In this document: positions 45,976 through 57,765 of the stretch, one piece after another
Numbering within the stretch: position 1 is the first letter of the stretch
How the letters are laid out: every line of letters starts with the position of its first letter
From: Ochotona curzoniae
Taxonomy: Eukaryota; Chordata; Mammalia; Lagomorpha; Ochotonidae
Direction: 5' to 3'
Length of the DNA stretch: 64,000 nt
NCBI RefSeq assembly: GCF_017591425.1
Contig: NW_024467106.1
Location: 22,248,501-22,312,500 of the forward strand
Translations under genes and position numbers: made by a program
The notes under the pieces: model-generated
The model's database searches: none
The model's input: the letters and a program-made list of their open reading frames with translations, nothing else
Told to the model about the DNA's origin: nothing

Positions 45976-46948
45976 ACGGGAACACAATTCCTTGAACTTA
46001 CTGCCTTTCTGGGGCCTTATTAAGTGAAAGTTAGAATCAGAAGTGGAGCCAGAATTCAAATATTGGCACTCCGGTATGGGATATGACCATCTTAAGTGTG
46101 ATCTTCACCACTGTGCAAATTGCCCACCCCATGACCAGCCTCTTCTTCATAAATATTTTTATCCATTACCTTGTCAGGTTTAGAAAATCAGAGAAAAAGA
46201 GGGGAAAGTAGTGAAACTCATTTTGGAGCTACGTGATTAGCTCAACACATGAAATATCATCCCATCTTCTCCGTCCAAATCATTTATTGCTTTGTTTTCC
46301 TCCACCTGTATTGAATAGTTATTACCTCATTTCTAATGAGAAGTTACAGAATTAATAAATATGTATGTTTGAAGTTTGCACATACATAGATGTTCTAATT
46401 ATTTCCTTAACATTGAAACTTTTTTTTATAATTATCAAGACAATGGAGATTGATATTTCTTTCAAATCTTTCAGAATGAAGACTATATTATCTTCTTTCT
46501 TTTATTGGTGTTTGGTCACTGAACTTTATTTATACCTTCTTTTCCTCAAACATTTTGATCTCATCATTTCTTCTGTAAACTCCTCCCATCTTTTTGTTAG
46601 TTAAGGGGTGCTTTGCAATTATTTTCCAAGTAGAATCGGCATCTAAATGAGTCTTAACATTTTTCCAATATCCCACTAGTAGCTATACATTAAAGATGCA
46701 GAAACTATAAAAATTAAATATACGCTTAATAATTTGGTAATGTAGTTGTTGGATACTGTTAACAATAATAATTGTCTCCAGTTTTAGGCCCTCAGTGAAT
46801 CTACACATTGCTGGTGTAATTTTGATGCAAACAACCACTTGTGGAAACTTCTTGGAAGTTTTTAATGTCCTTGGAATGTTGGTAAGATTTTAAAAGCATT
46901 AACAGTGGCAGAAAGGAAGATAGGATTTAGTACTGGACTTATACATTT

Positions 46949-47264
46949 TATAAAGATTTATTTATTTTTATTGGAAAGGCAGATTTACAGAGAGAAGGAA
47001 AGACAGAGAGAAAGATCTTCTATCCACTGTTTCACTCCCCACGTGACCACAATGGACAGAGATAAGCTGATTTGAAGGAGCCAGGAGCTTCTTCTGGGTC
47101 TCCCATGAAGGTACAGGGTCCTAAGGCTTTGGGCCGTCCTTGACTGCTTTCCCAGGCCACGAGCAGGGAGCTGAAAAAGAAGTGGAGCAGGTGGGAATGA
47201 ACTGGTGCCCATATAGGTGCCCATAAGGTAAAGACTTAAGCCACTAAGCTATTGCACCATGCCC
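46949..47264 (-). repeat. Pika-type C SINE, antisense, full length
   Basis: From 'AAAGATTTATTTATTTTTAT' through 'GAAGGAGCCAGGAGCTTCTT' to 'CACTAAGCTATTGCACCATG'. Moderate divergence. Confidence 0.9.
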
Positions 47265-47894
47265 GAATGAAAGGTGTTAAACCACAACTATGACTGGGGT
47301 GAAGTACAGGCAATTGCATTTGTTAGTTGTACTTCACTTAGAAGTGCCATTCAAGGTACAAATGACACCTGAACACCAATCACAGCTCTGTCTGTTGACT
47401 TTCTTATAGGCATCTGCGGTAAGGATACCCCTTGTGATTCCCAGAAAGGTGGCCTTAGAGGGGTGATGGAGTCAATGTTCGTGAGGGCTTATAATACAAT
47501 GGTCAATGACATTTTCCTTGACAAAAAAATACCATACAGTGAAGTAATATCAGAAAAAGGGGTTCTAAAAAAGAGTCACGTGGGGTTGAGAATGGGCAAA
47601 GGGGTGGCAGTGAGAATGAACTGGAGGAACATTTGTGTGAAGAACACATACATGGGGCCCCAGAGAAACTAAAGGTAGCACAATGGATTGAAGAGAGAGA
47701 TGGAGAAGAAGAACTCATAGCAACTTACGGGGCAACTCTAAAAACCAGAACGTAAGAGCTCTATGAATAATAGCGTACTCTAGAGTGGTATCCGGTATTG
47801 CAGTTTTAGGAAGCTATTGCAGGCAGGTCAAGATGACATACAGTATTGAGGCATTGAAACACAATGCATATAAGAACACTTTGAAGGAATTTTT
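47265..47894. other. Unassigned stretch with a 70-codon frame
   Basis: A purine-rich segment with an open frame at 47463-47672 on the plus strand. The peptide is lysine/arginine-rich with no recognisable domain. It might be a remnant of an unidentified old transposon. I do not call a gene. Confidence 0.35.
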
Positions 47895-48160
47895 TTCATT
47901 ATTTATTTTCATTTTGTTTGGAAGGCAGAAAGTTGTAGAGAAAAATAAAGATCTAATGGTTCAGTCCCCAAATGAGTACAATTATGTAGAACGAAACCAT
48001 CTCTCACATTGATGGCAGAGTACCAAGTCCTTGAGTCATCACTTTCTAAGGTGCATGTCAGCAGTCAGATGCAGCTGAAAGCAGAGTTGAGCCTTGAACC
48101 CGGGTATTCTAACATGAGACAATGGCATCTTATGTACTATCCTGAATGCCTGCCACTATA
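47895..48160 (-). repeat. Old C-type SINE, antisense
   Basis: 'TTTTGTTTGGAAGGCAGAAA', 'GGTTCAGTCCCCAAATGAGT' and 'GAGCCTTGAACCCGGGTATT', then a decayed head. Confidence 0.65.
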
Positions 48161-48384
48161 ACTAGATTTAATAAAACATGTTAAAATAGGTCCAAAAGGT
48201 GCCAAATCTATTGTTTACCAAAAGTGTTTTCAATGTCAGTTATAAACATAAGAATTCGATATTTTTAGCACTCCAGGTACTGATTTATGTCCTAGGAAGC
48301 AGATGGATGTGATTGTAATTTGTTAATCAAGTGATGGTATTTAGTTAAGATGAGCTTTGCTAGTTTTCTTATCCACTCTAAGGT

Positions 48385-48590
48385 GTTTGGGGGTAGGTAT
48401 TTGGCCTAGCAGTTGAAACACTGATGCCATTATCCCATATTGGACTGTTTACACTCATGATCAAATTCTGGCTCCTGACTCCTGCTTTCTGTTAATGCAG
48501 CCATGACGGTTCAAGATGAGCTTGGCCACCAATGAAGGGAACTTGAATTCAGTTTCTGGCTGTTGGTTGTAAGCTTCTGGGGAGGGAAGC
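48385..48590 (+). repeat. Old C-type SINE, decayed
   Basis: Head 'GGTAGGTATTTGGCCTAGCA', then 'CATGATCAAATTCTGGCTCC' and 'CTGCTTTCTGTTAATGC'. The 3' portion is badly eroded. Confidence 0.6.
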
Positions 48591-49413
48591 AGTGAGCTTT
48601 CTCTGTCCATGAGCTTATCAAGTAAATGTAAATTATAACACAGTATAATAAGTAAAAATATCTTACGTGATGGATTGATGCCATGCAAATCTTGGACAAT
48701 ATCCTGAACTCAATTCCAGAAAACTGATGACAACAGGCTCATTGCTTATCCTTAGCCTTGTTTGTATCAATGTGAACCACTTTAATAGCAAGTCAGACAT
48801 TTAATTACTTTAGCAACCTAATATTATTGGATAGTTACTTTAAAAACTCTGATTATTTCCTTAAGACAGATTCCTGGAGTAATAATTTTTGTGTTATGGG
48901 GTACATGTAATTCTAAGGCTTTTGACATGCAATGTCAAATTCTCCAGAAATGTTTGATATTTTGCATTTTACCAGTAGGATAAGAATGCTTGCACCAATA
49001 TTATGTATTTTTATTAAGAAAGTAGAATTTGAAATTATATCAACAAAACAATCTTGTTTATTTTTCTGTTACAATGAATATATTTTTTTTCCAAAATTAG
49101 TAGTCATTTGTATTTCTTTGCCAAAATTTCTACTGAGGTGACTTTCACTTATTGATTTTCAAGTTCCTTTAACCTTTTTAAGAGTGTTGAAAACATTCTG
49201 CCACTTTAGCATGTACCACATGTTTCACTTTTAGCTTGAGGAACTTACTTGTTGTAAAAATTTAGAAATTTCCATGGGAAATTAAAATCAGGTTGCATTT
49301 TTGCAACTTTAAGTATGAGTGAAACTGGCAGAGTCTGGTTATTTATTTTTTAATCTACTCTACTATCGCATTTTGGAGTAAGTGATAGAATTTGAATTTT
49401 AGTTTATATTTTT

Positions 49414-49705
49414 AAAATCTTATTTATTTTCATTTACTTGAGAAGCAAACAGAGGAAAAGTCTACTGCCCTCTGCCCAGATGCCCACAATAGCAAGGACT
49501 GGGCGGAGCCAGGAATGACACTTGGTTTGCTTATGCCGGGAATAGGGGCCAAAGGACTTGATATGTCATCTGTTTACTCCCAGGATGCATTAGCAACAAG
49601 CTGGGTTCGAAACAAAGGAGTCAGGATGGGAACCAGCACTGTTGATAATGGCATTTGGAAAGTGTCCCAAGCGGTCACTTAACTCTGTGTGCCACAATGC
49701 CTATC
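49414..49705 (-). repeat. Old C-type SINE, antisense
   Basis: 'AAAATCTTATTTATTTTCAT', 'GATGCCCACAATAGCAAGGA', 'CCAGGATGCATTAGCAACAA' and 'GCTGGGTTCGAAACAAAGGA' run in the proper antisense order. Confidence 0.75.
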
Positions 49706-52424
49706 CTGCATAATTAAAATTTTATAGGTAATTGGTAATTATATCAGTAATAATAACATAGAAGTCACTGGTGTACTGGAAGACCTTTAATAGCCGGCTT
49801 CCCTTGTACTGCTTTTTCTGATTTGAGTATTCTTATCATATTTAGTTGAAAATTACCAATATCAAGTTACATGGTAAACTCTAGAAAACTTGTATTGAAG
49901 TTATGCAGGCTTCTAAAATGCCAAGCGAGTCAGTAGGATGATTAAGTTCTATTGTATATAGTTTTTGTTATCAACTGTATTTGAAACTAAATATTTAATA
50001 TATGAAGAATGTTTAATTAGAAAACCTTGTCACCAAATTAGCTAGTCAGATAACATTTACTTGTGTTTTTCTCATTTGAACCAACACATCATAAAATATT
50101 CTAAAAATCATGGTGTTTATCAGGCAATAATGAAACATTTTAACGCAAAGATTTTTTTTTTTCCTAAAATACCAAGTGAGGCCCACTGGAATGGAAGAAT
50201 CATAGGAATTCATATCAATTTATCTTACAAAGGAGGTTAAGGATTGCATTAACGATTATTTTCACATGCCTGAGTGGTAATGGTGAACCAACTTAGACCA
50301 CTACCATCACACTGCCACCACCACTACCACAACCACACACATGCACACTCAGCCACATAGCCTTTCTAGTTCCATGGAGTTATGAATAAAGAAAGTGGAT
50401 ACACATTTAAAAAGGGGAAATTTAGCTTCGATTGCGTGGAGACCTGGATGATTACAAAATGAAAAAGAGTAAGCTAGGCATCAGTTTTACATCTTTTGAT
50501 TCATCTTTTTGAAATCCATTTTGAGATCATCTGGCTGTTATTTCATATTAGAGGTAATGAATGCCATATTTGGATACACCAATTTTCTTTTTTTATCACA
50601 GAGAAGATTCTATAAAGCAAAATAGAGTTGCAAGGAGTCCTTGAAACCTCAAATTTATTACAGGACTGAACACGAGTGGCTGCCCTCGCAGTGGAGGAAA
50701 CTCAGTGATTGAGGAAGGAAAGGCTCAAGAAGAGGGTAGAGTAACTGGAAAATTCATTTGGTTGTTGTAGAAGATCAGCTTAACTGTGCCTCAAGATTCA
50801 CATTTCCCACTTGTGTCTTGTCTTCAAAAATAAAAAGAGGAAACCACCAATGAGAGCATGTGGCGTTATAAATCATTGGGACTATTGTTAGAAAAATGAG
50901 TAAGGGTTCCAAACAGCTTCAAAGGTTCCTGGTCAGCTCTTCTCACTCACCTTAAGAAGAATCATAAAAGTAAGAACACAAAAGGAATTCTTTTTTTTTT
51001 TTTTTCCTACACCAGTCATCAGCAGTGTTCGTTTTGGATTCCTGGCATCAGGGCCCAGTTGCTGGGTTACAGATAAATACAATCAAAACAAACACTAAAA
51101 GGTACTCTTTTGGCTCTTAACATGTTGGAAAGGTCTTCTGCCTTCCATCCTCTGTACTAGCCAATTCTGAATGCAAAAGTGACTTTCCATTAGCTGGTGG
51201 AGTTTCTTTTTCTTCCTGCAAGGAGAAGTCCCAATTGTAAACTTGTACTTGTTGTGGAGTAGAAGAAGCTCTTAATGAGACCATTAGACCTCTAGACCTT
51301 TCTCCAACTTCCTGCTCAAAAGCACCAGGAATTTAACCTGTTTCCAGGCAGTGTTTCTTCATAGGATTTGCCACCCTACATGTCCTCTCAGCCTTGGTGG
51401 GGTGGAGGGCAGCTCTTCCACAGTCATCTTAACCCATTGCTCCCTGCTCTTTCCAGTTACTGAGGAGAGATTGCCAAGGAAACAAATGGTATTTTCCACT
51501 GAGGACTGCAGTGCCAGATTCAGTGATGAACTTCCGGCTTCTCAGCACTTGTGATGTGTTATACTATATTTGAACTTGGACAGGAAAGCTACAGGCATGT
51601 TTAGAAGTTTGGGAAATAAGATCTATGGCAAAAGTCAACCCATTAGCCAGTTTGTGCACAGTATTTTATGAAAGGTCCATGGGGTGCCAAGCACTTGAAT
51701 AGAGTCAGGGCATTTGAGCATGCTCTGTAGTTGTTAGAGGCACCAGGATGATTTATCCTGAAGAGAGAGGTGAGGGAAGGCTGTCACCGATTTCTATTAT
51801 ATTTAAACAGGTTGTATCCTGAGCAGGGCAAGCAGTTGTGCTCCAACTCTCCTAAGGCTTAGTGCAAAAGGACATACACTTCAAATATACATACTCTATT
51901 TTTTTTCACACTCTAATATTTTTAGGGAAGAAATTCCCAACATACCAATACCTAAATGTTTCATGGGCTTTATAGAAAGCTGGCCACATGTCCTTTCTGA
52001 AAACCTAGACCCCAAAGATTTGCTTCTTATGTGCCTGGAACACTTGCATTTGTATGTTTGATGGTGAGTTGGTATGTGTTTATGTAAAGATAAAAGCTGG
52101 GCTGACTTTTGATAGAGTGGACTTCTAAGACCATGACTGATCTTTTAAAAAGCAAACTGTCTTTCTGGAAAGGTTAGAGGTAAGTGTTTTTATTCTGGTG
52201 TTTCTGCAAAATCCGAGCCAGGGAACACAATGTATCTTTTTCAAGGTCATCCAGAATATGAATGTTACAACCAAGCATATATTTTTTAATATGTTTGTTC
52301 CGTTAAGGATCTCCAGAATTAATTTCACTCTCGTGGCCTAAAAAATGACATCTTTCTAAGCCAGCTTATAGTGTTTTTTTTTTCAAAAAAATTCTCTTTC
52401 ATCATCTTAACTACTATTCATTGA
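49706..52424. other. Non-coding stretch
   Basis: No gene recognised. ACC-type low-complexity sequence lies at 50.30-50.36 kb and a T13-14 run at 50.99-51.00 kb. Short open frames have no family resemblance. Confidence 0.5.
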
Positions 52425-52615
52425 ACTTGTGCTGTGTCAGGCATTGCACTCACTGCATTATTCACATTTTGATCTCTTTTAATCCTTCATCCATTATGTG
52501 AGGTAAGCACTGCTGTTTTTGTTTACCAGATGATGAAACAGACAAATTCTGCTACAACTTGTTCAACTGTAGTTACTAAACTAGTAGGTGGGGAAATCAG
52601 AGTTAAAATTCTAGT
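52425..52615 (+). repeat. MIR fossil
   Basis: 'GTGCTGTGTCAGGCATTGCA', 'ATGTGAGGTAAGCACTGCTG', 'ACCAGATGATGAAACAGACA' and 'AACTAGTAGGTGGGGAAATC' give the full MIR progression. Confidence 0.75.
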
Positions 52616-54339
52616 GTTTGTGGATCCAAGATCTGCCATAGTTCTGTGAGGAGTATCTGACTCAATGGTGCCATGTCAAAAGGATTAAGCCATTGTTAAT
52701 ATAAATCTATTCACAGATACGATTCTTACTGATTTACTAGAGTATGTACAACTCATGCTCATTGATAGCCTTTGGATATAATTGAAAACCCTTTTCTGAT
52801 TAATTGAGAAAACACAAACCAGTGTTGTAAGCAGAAAAGCTTTGCATTTCCTTACTGGTCTCTTTCTGGAATGGTGTTTCCTAGTGATTGCAAAGCTGTA
52901 AGACTGATTTCACTGGGTCTGTATTTCGTAAAGAAAATAGTACAGAACTCTTTCCTAATGTTCTGGATTTTATCAACAATTTAATTCTGTTTTATAATCT
53001 GAGTGAGGCAAATCTTTTACTCTTGGCTTCTAGCATATTCCAAATTCCTTTTAGAGGTGACTCTTCCATTTGATCTTTCCCAGCCAGAGCTTTCCTGTCG
53101 CTTCTCATGCTCAAATTTCTAGGCTCACTGCGTAAGAAGGGCTGTGGGGCACTGACAAGAAGCACCAGAACCAACTGATTTCTGAACACTTCTTTGAGTT
53201 CAGACTTTCAATAGGCAAAAGGAGATAAAAATTCTAGAGTATTCAGTTGTTGGGTGCTGCTGTCATTGTCCTTGTGAAGAGGGCAAAATCTTGGCTCATT
53301 TTAAAATCAGAATTCATACAAAAGTCATTAGGTTAGTTGATTCGTTGTTTGTTTCAGCTTCATATTCTGCTTTCTTTCTTAAGAAACAAGAGCACTTCCA
53401 AGGAGAAATGTAACACCTTTGTTCCTTTGCTTTGAATGTCCCTTGATTTGGATAGAACTCCTTGTTTTCTCTGCAGTAGCTTTCTTTTCTCCTTTAAGGT
53501 TCTTCCCATGTTTCCTAGATCTGTTGATGGTGTCAGAACACTCTCAATTTCAATCCTTTCTCCAAAGTGGAAATCGAAGAGCAGGTCCCTCGTAATCTTC
53601 CTTCTTTTCCTATCCCTCTGTACTCGCGTCTCCTCCTTATTCCTCCTTAATCGTCCTTATTCTTCCCCGTTCTTGTTCTTCTTCATATCTCCCTCTCCCT
53701 CTCTTTCCATCTCATTCCTTTCTTCCCAAATCCAATTGGGTTTAAGTCCAGTTGCTGCTACTGCAGCTATGTTACTACTCTACTTGCTGTCCCCAAATAT
53801 CTGGATTATCTCTCACTAAAGCCACTGAATCTTTTTCTGCCGGAAAATAAGAAAGCATGACTTTTGTCCACAGTCACTGCCTATTAAAGTGCAGTCAAGG
53901 AAGTTCATACCAGCAAGTCTGCTGATTTATTCTATTGTTTTGATGAGTGAGTTTTTGCTCCACATTTCTATGTTAGGAATTTGATTGGGTGGTATGCCAC
54001 ACATGACTGCTTACATCTGAACTTGGTGAACATCTGCTCTAGGCTCCTTTCTTCTGGGAGGCCTAGGACTGTTATCTCCCTTACTAGATGGGAAATGATT
54101 CATCAAACTCAGAAGCATTCCAAGGAAGAAAGGGGGACTAAGGGAACAAAATCTGCCTAAGTATTTCTCCATATGGAATCAAAGATACTCCTGACCTTAG
54201 CTTCTTCCAGAATACACCAGTTTCTTCTTGGTTTTAATCCATTACTGGAACTTGATTGATTCTTCAGAACCACTACTAGGGATAGAGAGGCTAGATTTTT
54301 CTCAAAGTGATGTAATCAATTGTGGAATCATTTTTACGC
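52616..54339. other. Non-coding stretch with a pyrimidine-rich tract
   Basis: A CT-rich tract at about 53.59-53.74 kb underlies a 127-codon frame (53436-53819) that is Ser/Phe/Leu-rich, low in complexity and unconvincing. Nothing else recognised. Confidence 0.5.
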
Positions 54340-54652
54340 AGATAGACAAATGGTGCGACAGTTAAGAAGCTCACATTTGCCTGCAGAATGGGTGGATTCA
54401 AGTCCTGCCTCTGCTTCTGATCCAGCTTCCTGTCAGTGGGCACCCTGGGATGCAGCTGATGACGGCTTAAGTACTAGAGTCCCTGCCACTCACAGGGGAG
54501 ACCAGGTGGCGCTCCTAACATCTGGCTCTGGACTTGGACTGACCCAGCCTGGTTATGGCTGACATACTGGAAATGAGCCAACAGAGGAAAAATTTCTCTT
54601 TCTCTCTGCTCTGCCTTTCAAATAGAGAAAAATAACTAAAAAAAAAAAATTG
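54340..54652 (+). repeat. Older C-type SINE, full length
   Basis: 'GGATTCAAGTCCTGCCTCTG', 'CTTCTGATCCAGCTTCCTGT', 'GCACCCTGGGATGCAGCTGA' and 'GGAAATGAGCCAACAGAGG'. It ends in CTGCCTTTCAAATAGAG and an A-rich tail. A partial head precedes. Confidence 0.8.
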
Positions 54653-55742
54653 TTTTTATTGATGGTGACTAGGATAAAAAAAGTGATGTTATAGAGTAGA
54701 AAAAAGTAGGGTGCAACTGAATACAAAGTATTGAAGTAGGTTTGTATGTATGTCTGAGTGTACTGGGCACAATGTGAAATCTGTCACACATTTTATCTGT
54801 GGTGTGGGCTATGGTCTGGAAACACTGCAAGTTTATGGTATAGGAACAATATTCTTTCTGTTTCTGGCCTACCCATGTTCTACCTCTCAAATTGTCGGTT
54901 GCATAGTTTTCCTACAAACTACAGTAATAGTACAAGTATCTTTTGACAGGAGTTTGTTTTGCAAGTCACAGAACCTTCATGAGCTTGATTTTCAAGATCT
55001 TCAGTAATTCGACTCCAGCTGCTTTTCCAGTTTCTTTACATTCCTTCTTATTGGCCTACTTTATCCTTTCCAAAAGTGCCTTTTACAATCGTCTTTCTGT
55101 CTTTATTTTGTACTTTGGTGTAAAGTGACATTTTCACTTTTCTCCATTTGTCTAAGTTCAATTCATTCAAAATTATTTTTAAATAATATGATTTTTTATA
55201 TTTAAACATTTAGAGGTGTACCTAAGTTACTAGATATAAAATTTCATAATTCCATAATTGTGAAATAGATTATGTCTTTAGATATATTTCACCTTTTTGC
55301 TTTAGAGCAAAGTACTGTGTAATAAATATGTATATATGTTAATAATTTGTTATCTTTTGTATTATGAACACTTTGTAACATTATTAAATATTCTAATAAT
55401 GGATCAATATGTTTTTCTAGATAATGCTGGACATGAAATAGCTTCTAAGGTTTCATTTTTATAAGGAATTGGTAACTTGAAACAGATATGCATCTTTCTG
55501 CTTTCTGTACTTCTAGTTTCTTCCCCCCTTAAAATAAAATAAGAACTTATATTTGGATTGGCTGAACAAAACTATGTCGACATATTTGAGGATCTTGACA
55601 TGAATATTGTTTGATCTCTTATAAGAACTAAACAAAATATGCCCCTCTGTGCCAGTATCAGATGCTATCATATACAAATGGCTGTTAATATGATAGATGA
55701 AAACAATGTTAATTTTTATTTTTGAATGGTAAGTTTAGTTTT
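54653..55742. other. A+T-rich non-coding stretch
   Basis: No gene or clear repeat recognised. Overlapping open frames at 54.7-55.1 kb on both strands have no recognisable domain. Confidence 0.5.
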
Positions 55743-56046
55743 CTTAAGATTCATGTATTTTTATTGTAAAGTCAGATATACAGACAGGAGAGATAGAGAG
55801 GAAGATCTTCCATCCAATGATCCACTCCCCAAGCGGCTTCAGTGGCTGGAGCTGTGCTGACCCAAAGCCAGGAGCCAGGAGCTCCATGCTGGTGCAGGTC
55901 AAGGCCTTGGTCTGTCTTCAAATGCTCGCAGGCCACAAGCAGGGAGCTGGATGGGAAGCAGTATCAATAGGATTAGAAACGGTGTCCATATGGGATCCTG
56001 CCACATGCAAGGCGAGGACTTTAGCCACAAGTCTACCGTGCCGTGT
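55743..56046 (-). repeat. Pika-type C SINE, antisense, full length
   Basis: 'TTAAGATTCATGTATTTTTA', 'GGAAGATCTTCCATCCAATG', 'GGCCACAAGCAGGGAGCTGG' and 'GGACTTTAGCCACAAGTCTA'. Flanks share TAGTTTT as a possible short target-site duplication. Confidence 0.9.
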
Positions 56047-56083
56047 AGTTTTAAGTTTTCAAAATATTTATTTTTCTGCTTTT

Positions 56084-56368
56084 TTAAATATTTATTTAAG
56101 AAGGAGAGAAAAAGAGAGTGTATGTATTTGCATCCATTGATTCACTCCCCAATTGCCCACAATCGTTAGGCTGGGACAGGCTGGGACTGGTTGGGACTAG
56201 AAATCAGGAACTCAGTCGGGTTTTCTACATGGGGTATCAAGGACTCATTGAGCCGCTTGGTGTTGCCTCTCAGGCTCCGCAGTAGCAAGAGCCTGGAATT
56301 AGCTGTTGAAACCAGGAATCTTAACTTCAGTACTCCTTGTCAGGTTTTGGACCTGTAAGCCAAATTCT
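56084..56368 (-). repeat. Old C-type SINE, antisense
   Basis: It starts 'TAAATATTTATTTAAGAAGG', continues 'GATTCACTCCCCAATTGCCC', 'GAAATCAGGAACTCAGTCGG' and 'AAACCAGGAATCTTAACTTC' to a decayed head. Tandem with the preceding SINE in the same orientation. Confidence 0.7.
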
Positions 56369-57144
56369 GTTTCTTAATGTGTATTGATCATGCATATTGC
56401 ATTCTGAGGATGTTGATTGATCCTGGCCTTTGTCCACATATATTTTTTATTAGAATTTTTTTTCCTGCTTTTTGTTCTTATTATAAATCCTGCTTATTAC
56501 AGAAAGATCAGTTTAGACACATTCTCCATGAAGTGGTCTTCTGTTTTCTTAGTTTAAATTCGTGCTTTTTCATAGCACATTATTTTTACCTGTATTTAGA
56601 GATCAATAAACTCTGCCAAGTTCCTTGTTGTCTTCTCCATTTAAATGCAGAGGGCAGAAAGCTTTTTTGAAATTTGCTGTGTATTTCTCTTCAGTAGAAG
56701 GCACAAATCAGGCATTCAGTGTGTTGTTGATGGTTTTTGTCAAGCCAGACAGAGGAACCTTCTCTTTGCACTGTAAAATTTGATATGTTATTTTTCCTGT
56801 ATGCTTTTAGAATATTCTATCTAAGGCTGCACTTGGAATCACATATTTAGGAAGCTTCACTGAGCACAGAATTCACTGAGCACTGAATGTGTTCTTTTTG
56901 GAGAGCCAGAGAGAGACACGGACAGACAGACATGGGATTGATTCCTCATAAGCCAAGGCAGTAAAAGATTGTCACTCCAGAGTTCTCCGGGTTAACACCT
57001 CTGCTTACCAATTGGTGGTCTCTAGAGTGATCAATTATCATGAATCGATATCTGTTTCTGCTCTAATTGCTCATATAGTTTTAACAGGTTTTTTGAGGAT
57101 ATATATATATATGTATTAATTTGATTGGGCTTCTTATGCGTTAC

Positions 57145-57295
57145 ACTGTGCTAGAAACTTTGCATTCGACTGTTACTGCTTCTAATTGTTCCCATTTTAC
57201 ACTTGCAGAATCGAGGTTCATAGCCGTGTCATAGTTATGCTCAACAGCTCAGGCAGTAGGAGGATGAGAACTAGGTCTCCTGCTTGCCTTAGCCA
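57145..57295 (+). repeat. MIR fossil
   Basis: 'GTGCTAGAAACTTTGCATTC', 'GTTCCCATTTTACACTTGCA' and 'AGGATGAGAACTAGGTCTCC' are in MIR order. Confidence 0.65.
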
Positions 57296-57649
57296 CTATG
57301 CCTATGGCTTTCATTATTCAAGGCCTCAATGCGAAGAAGGTGTCTTGGAACAACTGAAACCATGTGTACCCCTGGAATTCTTTGTTCTTCCTGCTAAAGT
57401 AACCTTTGAATTTTGTGGGAGGAAAGACCTGTTTTAAGATAGGTTTAGGAAGTTAGTTAAGAATATTCACAAGAAACACTGAGTTAGTATTTGAAGGGCT
57501 AGCATGACAAGTTAGAAAAATACTAGGTGATCAAAGTCGTTATCAAAAGAAAGACATTAATATGTTTATGCTACTCAAGAAAGTTTGATTTAATGAGAGT
57601 CAGATGGCCAATCATGATACCAGGAGATGTTGGTATTGAGCAGTAATAA

Positions 57650-57765
57650 TCATAAGACCTTGGAATCAATCAGAACTGAATTTTAAGTCTAATCTTGTCA
57701 TCAATACCTTCTCTAGCTGTATCTAAGCTTGCTCATCTGTACAGAGGGTGAGCAGGACCATCCTC
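57650..57765 (-). repeat. MIR fragment, antisense
   Basis: 'TAGCTGTATCTAAGCTTGCT' then 'CATCTGTACAGAGGGTGAGC' resembles the reverse MIR stretch ending in CCTCATCTGTAAAATGGG. Confidence 0.45.

Larger units (their letters stand above)
45728..46085 (-). repeat. Old C-type SINE, antisense, carrying a (AC)17 tract and a nested 5S insertion
   Basis: It begins 'TTTAGTTATTTGAAAGGTAC', is interrupted by (AC)17 at 45752-45785 and continues with 'GGAATTCAGTCTGGACCTCC'. It is interrupted by the 5S copy and resumes through 'GAATCAGAAGTGGAGCCAGA' to 'TTGGCACTCCGGTATGGGAT'. Confidence 0.8.

Noticed and set aside
47463..47672. 70-codon basic frame
   Set aside because: No domain, no flanking splice sites and no recognised transposon match.
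53436..53819. 127-codon plus-strand frame
   Set aside because: It runs through a CT-rich tract, and the translation is Ser/Leu/Phe-rich low complexity.
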